Part shown: positions 48,272-59,883 of the stretch, piece by piece
Layout of the letters: every line of letters begins with the position of its first letter
Position numbering within the stretch: the stretch's first letter is position 1
Source: Heracleum sosnowskyi
Taxonomy: Eukaryota > Streptophyta > Magnoliopsida > Apiales > Apiaceae
Assembly (NCBI GenBank): GCA_030848705.1
Contig: CM061241.1
Span: 78,935,178 to 78,999,177, forward strand
Length of the DNA stretch: 64,000 nt
Reading direction: 5' to 3'
Notes under the pieces: model-generated
The model's input: the letters and a program-made list of their open reading frames with translations, nothing else
Database searches by the model: none
What the model was told of the DNA's origin: nothing
Position numbers and translations under genes: made by a program

Positions 48272-48394
48272 AGAATACACAATGTCACAAAGTCTTGTCT
48301 TATGACATGGTGAGTGTGTAATATGTCAAATACTCTGTCAAATTTCGTTTTTGATCTGTCTCTCGTTACATTTTTCTTTTCGGGTATTGTTAAT

Positions 48395-49573
48395 ATGGAT
48401 GGACAAAGAAATTATATTCAAGAAATAGAGGACGAGTTTGCCATGATAAGTATTGAGGATGAAGAGCAAGGTGGTCTATTGTATGAAAGTAACACAGATG
48501 ATCTGAGCGAGATAGATGTAAGATGGTGTTTGGTGGGGCGTTTTCTCACGGATTCCTCCATTGACTTCCAAGCTATGCAACACAAAATGGCATCGATGTG
48601 GAAACCAGGACGGGGCATGTATGTCAAACAGTTAGATGCTAATCGTTTCATCTTTCAGTTCTACCATGAGTTGGATATCAAGCGGGTGGTGGATGGAAGC
48701 CCATGGACTTTTGGTCGGTTCCAACTGGTGTTTGAACGTCTAAAATAGGGTGATAATCCAAGGACAATAGACATAAATAAGCTGGACATCTGGGTACAAC
48801 TGCATGGAATGAGTACGGGTTTCATGTCTTAGCGTGTAGTAACTGATATTGGCAATTACATTGGCACATTCATTGAAGGTGATGCTAACAGTTTCGTGGG
48901 GGTATGGAGGGAGTATTTGCGTGTCAGAGTGTCAATTAACCTAGATATCCCAGTAAAACGAAGGATGAAGCTAAGGAAAGGAGATACCAGTTGGTGTTGG
49001 GTGAATTTTAAGTACGAAGGGATTCCAACATTTTGTTTTATTTGCGGTATGATAGGCCATGCTGAGAAATTCTGTGAAAGGTTGTTTGATACACCTTTAG
49101 ATAAGATTGAAAAACCTTATGGGGCATGGATGAGGGCAGAGCCACGTAGACGAATGCATACAATGGGGGCTAAATGGTTAAGACCTGGAGGGATTTTTCC
49201 GGCAGCAACCTCAGGGGCTGAGAGCGACGAAGGTGGTGGCAGGGTTGTTACCGTGACTGGAGCAAACAGATCACAGACTAACAAAAAATCAGGGATCACA
49301 GAAGAGAGTCTGTTGCGAGAAAATAGGATAATTATTGGCGAGAATAAAGGAAACTTATCTGCTTACAAAGCGGGTATTCAAACTGGTTTATCAAGAGGGA
49401 AAGAGATTCAAAATATTGAAGCGGGATATATTAAAGATATGGAAACAAGTGAGCTGTTAGTGGTGGACCTAAAAAGACGCAGATTGGGTCACGAATTTGG
49501 GCCTGATGAGTCAGTAGTCCAGAAGGAGGATGAGGTTATGATATCACAGGATGCAAGCCCAAAAAACTTATAA
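48395..49573 (+). pseudogene. LINE ORF1 (gag-like, DUF4283 and CCHC knuckle), two in-frame stops
   Basis: I start ORF1 at the ATG of MDGQRNYIQEIEDE (48395). The DUF4283-type domain is visible (WCLVGRFLTDSSIDFQAM, RFIFQFYHELDIKRVVDG, PWTFGRFQLVFERL). TAG stops interrupt the frame at 48746-48748 and 48830-48832, but the frame continues with DIWVQLHGM and GNYIGTFIEGD. The knuckle CFICGMIGHAEKFC lies near 49033. The C-terminal third is acidic/basic and unconserved. The protein would bind LINE RNA. Confidence 0.85.
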
Positions 49574-49608
49574 TTGGCGGGTACTGCAATGCAGGCCCGC
49601 CAGGTCCA

Positions 49609-52600
49609 ATGAGTACTGTAAGTTGGAACTGCCAGGGTTTGGGTTCACCTGGAAAAATTCAGTTCCTACAAGACGTAATCCGTCAAGAAAAACCCAATAT
49701 TGTATTTTTGTGTGAGACTTTAAGTAATAAGAAGAAAATGGAGGAGGTTCGTTTAAAGCTTGGTTTTGACGGAATGGTAGTGGTTGAAGCTCGAGGTAGA
49801 AGTGGGGGTTGGCTATGCTGTGGAAAGAAGGTGATCAAGCGAAACTTTTGAGTTTTTCTCAAAACCATATAGACATGGAAATCAATATGAATGATTTAGG
49901 TCTATGGAGGCTAACAGGATTTTATGGAGAACCAGTGTGTGCTCAAAGAAGAAAAACATGGGACCTGCTGCAAAATCTAGCTCGTGATTCTAATCTCCCT
50001 TGGTGTCTCATCGGAGATATGAACAATATTACAGCGCAAAGTGAGAAAAAAAGGTGGAGCTTTATACCTCAGATGGCTTATAGACGGCTTCAATGATGTA
50101 CTGGTAGAGACAGAGTTGCGTGACATGGAACTTAATGGCCATCAGTTCACTTGGGAAAAGGGGAGAAACACTGCTTCTTGGCTGGAAATACACTTAGATC
50201 GGAGTTGCGTGACATGGAACTTAATGGCCATCAGTTCACTTGGGAAAAGGGGAGAAACACTGCTTCTTGGCTGGAAATACACTTAGATCGAGCACTGATT
50301 AACAACTCATGGCTTAATCTTTTTCCACTGGCTAAACTTTATAATTTAGAGGGATCACCCTCTGATCATAGCCCACTACTACTGGAGCCAAAGCAGAGAG
50401 AGATGTACACAAGGAAAAAAAGATTCTGTTTCGAAAATGTTTGGTTGACGGAACCGCTTTGCTCTCAGATAGTTAAAGACAGTTGGAAGTATGACAGCTG
50501 TGTTAATATCATGCAGAAAGTTACTCAATGTGGTTACAATTTGGAGGTCTGGGAAAAGAAATTACGGGTTGTTTTAACAAGAGGATACATGAGTGCAAAA
50601 ATAGACTGAAGTTATACAGAAATAAACGAGATGATCAGTCGATTGAGTTATACAGGGAAGCCAAGCAACAATTATTCTTGATTTTAGATCAAAAGGAGAT
50701 ATTTTGGCGTCAAAGATCGAAGCAACTTTGGCTTCAATCGGGAGATAAAAACACCAAATATTTCCACACCTCATGTAGCACTCGTAGACGAACGAATAAA
50801 ATTCATAGGCTTAAAAATGAGGAGGGGAATTGGATAGATTGGCAGAGTGGGTTAACTGAGCATATCACCGAATATTATCAAAGTTTATTTAAAGCTTCAC
50901 AGCCAGAGGTGGATGATGTGATTCAGTGTGTTACTACGAAGATTTATGAAGAGCAAAACAGAGAGTTACTAAAACCAGTCACGGACAAGAAGGTTAAATT
51001 CGCATTGTTTCAAATGCACCCGGACAAAGCCCCGGGGCCGGACGGTATGACCCCCTTTTTTCAGAAACACTGGTCTATTGTTAGGGAAAGTATTATGGAA
51101 TTAACTAAAAGTTTTTTTGCATCTGGTTAAATTATGAAAGGGCTTAATGATACGAATATAGTTCTTTTACCAAAGAAAAAGAATCCAACTACAGTGATGG
51201 AATTGCGCCTCATAGCTCTGTGTAATGTGTTGATGAAGGTTATAACGAAAGTTCTTGCCAACCGCATGAAGGAAGTCTTGGACACAATAATTTCAGATAC
51301 GCAGAGTGCGTTTATTCCAGGATGCCTCATTTCAGACAATATTATGACCTCATACGAGGTTATGCACTATTTGAAGCGCAAAAGGTTTGGTAAACAAGGT
51401 TATATGGCAGTAAAGCTTGACATGAGCAAAGCTTATGACCGTATTGAATGGGAATTTCTAAAGGAGATTTTGAGGAAGATGGGTTTTAATGACTGGTGGG
51501 TACACTTAGTGCTGCAATGTGTGACAACTGTGTCTTACAATATCGTCCATGGGGAGTACGATATGGGCCCTATTATTCCTTGTAGGGGTATCCGGAAAGG
51601 TGACCCATTATCTCCTTATTTATTTATTATTGGCGCTGAAGACTTGTCTGCATTGATCTGTAATTATGAAAGTAAGCAGTGGATTCATGGTATTAAAATT
51701 TGTCGTAAAGCTCCTATTATTTCTCATATGCTATTTGCAGAGGACATCTACTTTTATTGCAAAGCGGACACTGAGGAGGCTAGTAAGGTCTTAGAGCTGT
51801 TGACTGTGTATGAAAGGGTTTTGGGGCAAAAAATTAACAGCAATAAATCCTCAGTCTTTTTCAGCTCAAATGTTATTCAATATAACAAAACTCTGGTGTG
51901 CCAGAAGTTACAGATGGGTGAAGCGGATGCTCAAAGCAAGTATCTTGGCCTCCCAAACATTTTAGGGAGAAAGAAATCAGTTTTGCTGGGATATTTGAAG
52001 GAGAAAATAAAGACAAGAATCCATAGATGGGATGGAAAAATTGTGTCAAAGTCGGGTAAGGAGACGCTGATTAAGTCTGTTGCACAAGAATTACCCACAT
52101 ACGCCATGAATGTCTTCTTATTGCCACTAGAAATTACTAAGGACATGGAGAGGTGTTTGTCTAAGTTCTGGTGGAATACATGCCATGATTCAAAAATTTC
52201 TTGGATGTGTTGGGATCAGATGACTATCCATAAGAACGCATGGGGCTTAGGTTGTAGAAATTTCAGAGATTTTAACCTTGCCATGCTTGGGAAGCAAGGG
52301 TGGAGATTTTTAACGAATCCGGACAGTTTAGTGTCAAGAATCTACAAGGCAAGGTATTTTGCGGATTCAGATTTTTTTCAATCAACTTTGGCCAGTAGCC
52401 CGAATTTTATTTGGAGAAACATTCTCGCAGCAAAAGAAGTGATCTTGGCAGGTGTCCGATGGCGAATAGGTTCGGGAGAAAAAATCAATATAGCAGGGCA
52501 ACCATGGCTGTTAAATGATGAAAATCCATTTATCACTACAGATTCTCCATCAATGGGCAATAATAAAGTGTCTTCTCTTATGTGTGTTGACAAAAAAGGC

Positions 52601-53764
52601 TGGGATGAAGAAGTAGTCAGGGATATTTTCAACGAACGAGACCAGTAATGTATTTTGGATATTGATTTGGAGGAGGAAAATGACATAGATACTATCTACT
52701 GGAAGCTGGAGACATCTGGAGTATACTTAGTGAAAAGTGTGTACCGCGTTTTACAGCTACAAAAAGGTGCCTGGAGTATGCAAAATTCGGATAGCATTTG
52801 GAATATTTTGTGGAGGATTAAGGCACCTCCAAAGGCGCTAAATTTAGTGTGGCGGGCTCTAGTTTTTTGTTTACCCACAATGTCACAACTAAAGCAGAAA
52901 CATGTACCAGTTCATACGTCTTGCCCAGTCTGTGCTAACGGGGTCGAAACAATTTATCATGTTTTAGTTGGATGTTATTTTGCTATACAGTGCTGGAGAA
53001 CTCTCAGTATGGATATTCATGTTACAGAAGAAATGGATTTTTTTGTTTGGTTGGAAGGCGAGCTGCGAAAGAGAGGCAGCGATCAAAGAGGACAGGTTAT
53101 AATGTTGTGTTGGGCAATCTGGCGAGCCAGGATCGAGTTGGTATGGAATAAAAAAGTTTTTATGGTTAATAATGTAGTTGGGTCAGCAAAGGAGTACCTT
53201 GCACAGTGGAAAGCCGCCCAAGGAAGGGCGACTAATATTCTACTCCAACCGGAGATGGATGGAGATGAAGCACATACTTGGGTCAAACCTCGTCAGAATG
53301 CAGTCAAGGTTTCGGTAGATGCAGCTACTTTTGACAATCAAGATGCTTTTGGGATTGGTCTGATAGCAAGAGACAGTACAGGTGATCTAATCCAAGCCAG
53401 GTCGAAGACGTTTAAAGGGAGCGCTGGTTCGGAGATAGCAGAAGCAATAGCTATAAAGGAAGCATTGAGCTGGATCATGGAAATGAAGTGGCCGATGGTA
53501 ACTCTCGAATCAGATTACTTAGTAGTGATTCAGGCAATCAAAAGCAACACACTCATGCGCTCTCGTTTTGGGGAAATAATCATGGAGTGTCGTAGAAATT
53601 TAAAGAAGTTAAACAACTTGCAGTTGTATTTTATAAAACAGTCTGCTAATATGGCTGCCCATGAGCTTGCTAGGGCATCATATAGTTATCCTGATCGTAG
53701 TTTTGATAGGGGATCTGTCCCTGTCGAGGTGGAAAATTGTATTGTGACTGATATGTCTTATTAA
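49609..53764 (+). pseudogene. LINE ORF2 (endonuclease-RT-RNase H), frameshifted
   Basis: In order: APE-type endonuclease (SWNCQGLGSPGK at 49621; FLCET; CLIGDMNN; SDHSPLLLE); RT (DKAPGPDGM near 51025; VKLDMSKAYDRIEWEFL near 51410; GDPLSPYLFII near 51600); the catalytic box, which reads FAED at 51734-51745 instead of the usual F/YADD; a zinc-binding region (SCPVCANGVETIYHVLVGC near 52918); and RNase H (KVSVDAATFDNQDAFGIGL near 53308; IKQSANMAAHELARASYSY near 53635). Frame breaks occur near 49808, 50045 and 50555, with an 89-bp duplication at 50113-50290 and TAA stops at 51128 and 52646. It cannot encode active enzyme. Confidence 0.9.
50113..50290 (+). repeat. 89-bp perfect tandem duplication in LINE ORF2
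   Basis: Two head-to-tail copies (50113-50201 and 50202-50290) start GAGTTGCGTGACATGG and end CACTTAGATCG. They look identical. The period is not a multiple of three, so the duplication shifts the endonuclease frame. It is the youngest-looking lesion in this element. Confidence 0.95.
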
Positions 53765-53805
53765 TGAAAATCTCCATTTTTCGTCCAAAAAAAGAGAATA
53801 CACAA

Positions 53806-55268
53806 AGATTTTACCGAACAAGCACGTCAAGGTAAAAGTACAATTTTTTGCAAACTAATAAAATCGACTCAAGTTCATTTAATTCAAATTATTATAAATT
53901 TATTTTATTAATAACGAGTTCTCAAACATAAATAAAAAGTTTAGAGGGGGTGTATTTAATTCAAATTTTGATGAATTAATAATAATGTAAGAATTTTACA
54001 AGATTGTTTTTTATTTTAATTTTAATTTTTCAGAGCTTGACAGATTTTGAAACATTTCTGACAAATTCATCAAAATCTCATATAGTTTAGTTGAATTCCA
54101 AAACTTGAAAATTTCACTAGAAAAATCTTCAAAATCTACCATTTTATTAAATACAAAAAATTCATAGACTTTTGAACTACATTATATTTCAATTGAATTT
54201 TTTGGAATAACAATTGAATACAACTAGATCTTAAAAGATATTCGGATTTTAGATAACCATTTAAACCGGATCGAAAACCGAATACTCGGGATCCAAAAAT
54301 TTATTATAATTTGTTGAAAAAAAATTAAAATTTATTATATTTTAATAAGTTACTGTTAACCTAACAAATTGAAAATTAATTAATAACATTTTTACATCAA
54401 CATTTATAAAGTTTTTTTTAGTTTTATTTTGAACCATCTTAACTTATCATTCATTTCTGAAATTTGTTCTGCTAAATATTTTTTAAGTGATATTAATAAC
54501 ATAGTAGCTCTTGATTTTATAACTTTAAGTGGAAAAAAAATAATATTAAAAGAGAATACTATTTCATTCGCTTTGTTTTTAATTTTTTTAGTATTCTAAC
54601 TTCTTAATAAATCATAATATTAAAAGAGTATACTATTTCATTCGCTTTGTTTTTATAAAATTTTTAGTATTGTAACTTTTTAATAAATCGTTTTTTATAA
54701 AATGATTAATCTTGAAAAAAATGTGTTAAAAGTTAATTTATGAGGTTACGAGATTTTCACATTCAAATATATGGGATTGTATTTGTAAGTTCAATCTTGA
54801 AAACTTATCAATATGGTATTATGTCTAAAATACTTATAAACTCAAGTCCTATACAACTAACTCATTAATTTATTGGAGATAATGTCACTTAATTAAATAT
54901 GTTATATGTTTGAATTATTTTTCTTTAATATGTTAATTATTTATTAAATATATAAAATATTTTTAAGAGATATATTATAAATTGGATCGGATTCGGATAT
55001 CCGATTTTGTAAGATGTTGTGATCCGGATCTGGATCCGAATTCGAATTTATAGAAAAAAAATCGGATCGGATATCCGGTCCGGATTTTTCGGACCAGATA
55101 TCCGAATTTCCGAATTTTTTAAATTGGATACCGGACTGGAAAATAGGATAATCCGATTTTCGGATATTTATGCTCACCCCTATCCAATAGGTCATTAAAG
55201 TCGACTACGGGTATACTCCGTTAAATAACTCACTCTCTTTAGACGATAAATGATGACGTATTAAAAAT
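53806..55268. other. AT-rich intergenic DNA between the LINE and the long-TIR element
   Basis: No gene. It holds a 74-bp tandem duplication (54541 and 54615, 'taatattaaaagag.atactatttcattcgc') and a GGATATCCG-rich block described separately. Confidence 0.5.
54961..55182. repeat. ATCCGGATATCCG-rich block with a hAT-like end
   Basis: Repeated CGGATATCCG, ATCCGGATC and TCGGATCGG motifs end in TGCTCACCCCTA at 55182, similar to the TGCTCATCCCTA end of the element at 47144-47933. A shorter related piece is at about 54236-54295. I see no matching left end. Confidence 0.45.
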
Positions 55269-55875
55269 AGAGAAATTATCAAAAAAAAAATACATTTTCT
55301 AATTTTTTTTTGTAATTTTACCATATTCTGAAAATATTTGCAAAAATACGGTCTGCAACCTAAACATATTTGCAAAAATACGGTTCAACTAGATGCAACT
55401 TTTTACTCTTTTTTTTAATAAATGAATCTAATACATACAATACACACAACTCGAATTTGATACACATAAATACATACACATGTTTTACCTTTTTGTAAAT
55501 TTACCGAAAGAACGTTTCGTATCAGAACTGCAACTACTTGTTTGGCAATTCAAAACCCCAATTCCATGCTTGTCGACATACAACAATTTGGTTGAATTTT
55601 AGTATATCGGTCCCGCAGGGACAGTTATAACTTATGCAACTTATTATGCAACCAAAAATGATTCTAATTATTAAATTTTTATAAGTTGTATTTTTTGTTG
55701 ATTTGGTTGATGCAATTGCAGATATGGTTGCATCTAGTTGCAAACCGTATTTTTTCAAATATTTTCAAAAAGTTGGTATTTTTGCAAATATGTTGGTATT
55801 TTTGCAAAAAAACAAAAAAAAACATAGTATTTTTGTAGAAAATTTTTTAGGGTTGGGTATTTATGAAAAAAGTCC
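55269..55875. mobile_element. Long-TIR DNA element, intact copy
   Basis: The left arm (from 'agagaaattatcaaaaaa') and the reverse complement of the right arm (to 'tttatgaaaaaagtcc') share 'tttgcaaaaatacggt', 'gcaactagatgcaac' and 'aaaatatttg' motifs over roughly 150 bp. The interior contains 'aacttatgcaacttattatg'. It serves as the uninterrupted reference for the split copy at 27675-30693. There is no transposase. Confidence 0.6.
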
Positions 55876-56535
55876 TAAAAAAATATTTGATGTGACATCT
55901 CCATTTCAAACCACAAAATCGAATAAATCAACATTAATATTAGTTTTTCGTCCAAAAAAAAGTAAATTATACAACATAGTGTACCTGTACATGATCTGTT
56001 TGAAACTGTTTTCAGTTTAGTGATCACTTTGATACTTTAAATCTACTTTAACATCAACTTGATAGCTAAGCTTAGATTTTAAAAGATTTTTTAAAATCCA
56101 ATTGAATATCTTTGAATTTCTAAATTCCAGAAAAATCACTTAAGATCACAATTGAATACCCCTCTTTTGAAAAAATAACATATATTTTTGAAATGTTAAA
56201 AAGTTATCCACAACCTGTAAAATTCGTATATTCAACCTGGACTGGACTGGGCTTAAAAAGTTAAAGAGCTAGACAGTGACGTGCATGAAGTGTTTGGAAG
56301 CGTTAAAGACAAGAAACGAGAGGCTGTGATGGTGTGGATAAAACCGAAGCAGTTTTAGAGAGAGGGGTTGAAGGGGTGGGGTCTTAATTCTTATCACAAT
56401 TGTAAGAATGAGAAATCACCAAACAAACTTCAACAACATTACATGCCCTCCTTTAAATCCATTCTTATTCATTCTTTATCAGTCTCAACAGAAAATCAGG
56501 GAACCAGGGGTTGTTATTTATAGTAGCCCGGCAGC
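55876..56535 (+). promoter_or_regulatory. Upstream region and leader of CSP41B
   Basis: No further repeat is recognised. On the minus strand GATAAG (56390-56395) is an I-box-type motif common in light-regulated plant promoters, about 140 bp before the start codon. This is suggestive only. There is no clear TATA box. Confidence 0.25.
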
Positions 56536-59500
56536 ATGGCAACAGTGGCAGTGATGCAGCAGCATAAAGTACAACGACCTTCTTTCTCTCTTCTCACTTC
56601 TTCCCTCTCTGACTTCACTGGCACCAAGTTGACCTCCTCACTTCAGGTATGTTTTTCTATGTTACATATGCAAACCAGCTTTTGTTATGTTTGATTGATT
56701 TTGTTATTGTCATATGGTGAACGTATCGTCTACTATTGTTAGGATCGCATTGACAAACAAATGTTTTTTTGATATAACACAATAATAAATACGAAAGTAA
56801 GACGACCAATTAATCCAACAAGAAATGCTACTCGTATTGCATTTCGATAAATCAGCATATACTTGTGTTCATATGTTCTGGTTTTTGTATATGATTAACA
56901 TGCATGATCAAAACTATCTTTGCTCTTATACCCTGATTATGTGATTGACTTTGTCTTCTGTATACGGTTCTAGTACAAGCGGAAAGTATGCCAGCCAAAA
57001 GGAGCATTACATGTTACAGCATCAAGTGCCAAAAAAATCCTTATAATGGGAGGCACTCGATTTATTGGTATCTTTTTATCCAGGCTTCTGGTCAAAGAAG
57101 GCCATCAGGTTTCTACATAGCTTTCTAATCTCTCATTATAAGTTCCCTTTGTTTTTTTACAAAGTTTTAGTTACTACAACATCATACGACATGACTACAA
57201 TTGTGATGCGAAAACCATTGTTGCTGTCTTTGCATCTCATCTCATCTTTGAAATTATTATGAACTTTATGTAATTACTTGTGCAGGTGACTCTATTTACT
57301 AGAGGAAAAGCACCCATCACCCAAAACTTGCCTGGTGAATCAGAGGCGGATTATGATGCTTTCAAATCCAAGGTACAAATATGTATTCTATTTGGGCTCT
57401 GATAATTATATTTTTTGATACGATGCCTATTGTGAAGTACTTAAATGTCCAATCGCTATGCTCTAAGGAGTAGAAATGTATTTACATTGTAGATATCCCA
57501 CCTGAAAGGAGATCGGAAAGATTTTGATTTCGTGAAAACTAGTCTTGCCGCAGAAGGCTTTGATGTTGTTTATGACATTAATGGTATATCTACGCTTATG
57601 CTCTTAGCCCTAGGTCCCTGCATTACAATGTTGATAACTAGTTATTCACTTCAATAATGTATTTACTGTTATTTTCCCTATATATTTCTTTTAAGCTATT
57701 TGTTACTTTCATATCTTCAGGACGTGAGGCAGATGAAGTAGAGCCCATATTGGATGCATTACCAAATCTAGAACAGTAAGCTTAAAATGTGACAAATTGA
57801 TCATTTGAGTAGAAGTTTAAATTGATTTACTTTTCCTGACGGAATTAATGAGTAGTGTTGATGGTTAATGTTCTTTTATATTAGTTATAAATTGCTCTTC
57901 TAGAATTGAGGGAATCATGGAGATTGCTATCTATATGTTACTCAGAGTCACTGAAGTAGTAGAGCATATTTTACTACTCTAGGTGATTAGAGACATCTAA
58001 TTGTTTTCATAATGTTAGTTGCTGACTTCCCATCACTTGTTGGCAGGTACATATACTGCTCTTCAGCTGGTGTCTACCTTAAATCTGATCTTTTACCCCA
58101 TTTTGAGGTCAGTGTACTATAATAAATCTCTTTCATGAAGACATACTATTGCTTCACTCTTGCTGCTGAAATTGAAACTATTTGCTCAGTAATTGTCATG
58201 TTCCATGTTTTCCACGATACCTTTTGTTATCTTTAAGTAGCATCTACCATCAGCCCATAAACAACGATAGACTATATGTCTATACACAACATGCTCAGCC
58301 ATCATCTTTTCCTTCGACTCTGTGAAATTCACTTCTTGAATCAGCATCATTAAAGACCTGGTCAATGCCATAGAGAGTCAAGATCATTCTGCACAGTTTA
58401 GATTTTCAGCACATTTTTTTGTTAAAGATGTATAAATTGTGTTGTTTGCTTCTTTGTCAACCTTAGGGTAGGTGCTAAATTTATTATCATTATTGCTTAA
58501 AAGCATTATGCTTTGTCAAAAACAAGTATGGAATTCATCCGAACCCAGATCCCCTATATTGTAACATGATAATGTTTAGGATTTTGTGAGTTAATGTCCA
58601 TCATCGCCTGCAAGTTTCTACTCTTCTGAGTTCTGGGAACTTAACGGTAGTACTTAACATCCTACACGTCTCTATGTCAGTAATACTACAATTTTTAATT
58701 TTTATTTTTGTAATAGAGTGATGCAGTAGACCCGAAGAGCAGGCACAAGGGAAAGCTTAATACAGAAGCCTTGCTACAATCCAGAGATGCTAACTGGACC
58801 TCTATTAGGCCAGTCTATATCTATGGGCCATTAAATTACAACCCTATTGAAGAGTGGTTCTTTCACCGACTAAAAGCTGGTCGCCCAATCCCCATTCCTG
58901 GCTCGGGGATGCAAATAACGCAACTTGGTCATGTTGAGGTTAGTAATTGCTTGCTCAGTATTACAACTGTTTTGTTTCATATCCACAGAATGGAAATTCA
59001 TCTGAGTTAAACATCATTTGGAAAGAGCTTTCTCTACTTGCATATTTGTAGAAAGTGAGACTGACCAAGTCAACAAGCACTTTCCGCTCCCTTTTGAATA
59101 GGCTAAAACACCCTTGCATGAAGCATAGCATAATAAAATGAAGTGTTATACGTTATGACACATCTACCTTTACTATTTTGCTTCATACCAGGACTTAGCA
59201 AAGGCTTTTGTTGAGGTACTTGGTAATGAGAAAGCGATTAAACAGATATTCAACATATCCGGGGAGAAGTATGTTACATTTGATGGATTAGCAAGAGCAT
59301 GTGCCAAGGTATGTTGTTCAGTAAACATATTCTGTGTCAAGTGGAATCATAAGTTAATGATTATGTAAATCTGTCACAGGCTGGTGGATTCCCTGAGCCC
59401 GAACTTGTTCATTACAATCCCAAAGAATTCGATTTTGGTAAAAAGAAAGCTTTTCCATTCCGTGACCAGGTACATGGTTGCGAATTCTGGTCCTGTTTTA

Positions 59501-59883
59501 CAGTAACATAATACTAAAATTTCCTGCTTTAAATATGCTAGTAACTTTCTCATTTCTTTTCAGGGATCCTATTATCAGTAAAATAACATCGTTCCATAGA
59601 CAGTTCTAGGCCTATGCATTGAGCTTGAAATATGCATATTTATCTTCTAAATCTCTTTCAAAAATTGATTGTTTGATCAACTCTATTTCCTCTTGAAATG
59701 CAGCATTTCTTTACCTCCGTTGAGAAAGCGAAGAGTGTGCTTGGGTTGATACCAGAATATGGTCTGGTAGAAGGTTTAACACGGTCCTATGAGCTAGATT
59801 TCGGCAGGGGAGGATTCAGAAAAGAAGCTGATTTCACCACAGATGACATGATTCTTGGCAAAAATTTAGTTCTTCAAACCTAG
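56536..59883 (+). CDS. CSP41B: Chloroplast stem-loop binding protein CSP41B (CRB)
   Basis: This is an atypical short-chain dehydrogenase fold protein of the chloroplast stroma that binds and stabilises plastid transcripts and affects plastid ribosomes. Ten exons: 56536-56646, 56974-57108, 57286-57372, 57493-57583, 57721-57775, 58047-58107, 58717-58938, 59192-59308, 59380-59469, 59704-59883. All introns are GT-AG. The 1149-nt chain gives 382 aa, near the usual 378-405. The N-terminus (MATVAVMQQHKVQRPSFSLL, Ser/Thr-rich) is a transit peptide to about residue 55. The Rossmann motif GGTRFIG is at 63-69. Further blocks are HLKGDRKDFDFVKTSL, YIYCSSAGVYLKSDLLPH, SIRPVYIYGPLNYNPIEEWF, PIPIPGSGMQITQLGHVED, FNISGEKYVTFDGLARACAK, PFRDQHFFTSVEKAK and the C-terminal GLVEGLTRSYELDFGRG. 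The annotation is secure. Confidence 0.97.

Larger units (their letters stand above)
48272..53805 (+). mobile_element. L1-type LINE, near full length, degenerate
   Basis: An 11-bp target duplication AGAATACACAA flanks it (48272-48282 and 53795-53805), so the element is 48283-53794 (5512 bp). It has a short 5' UTR, ORF1 with a CCHC knuckle, ORF2 with endonuclease, reverse transcriptase, zinc-binding region and C-terminal RNase H, a tiny 3' UTR and an A-rich end of 7 A. Both ORFs are broken. The perfect target duplication suggests moderate age, although several inactivating changes are present. Confidence 0.93.

Noticed and set aside
58186..58371. Minus-strand ORF in CSP41B intron 6
   Set aside because: It lies in an intron, is short and has no family signature.
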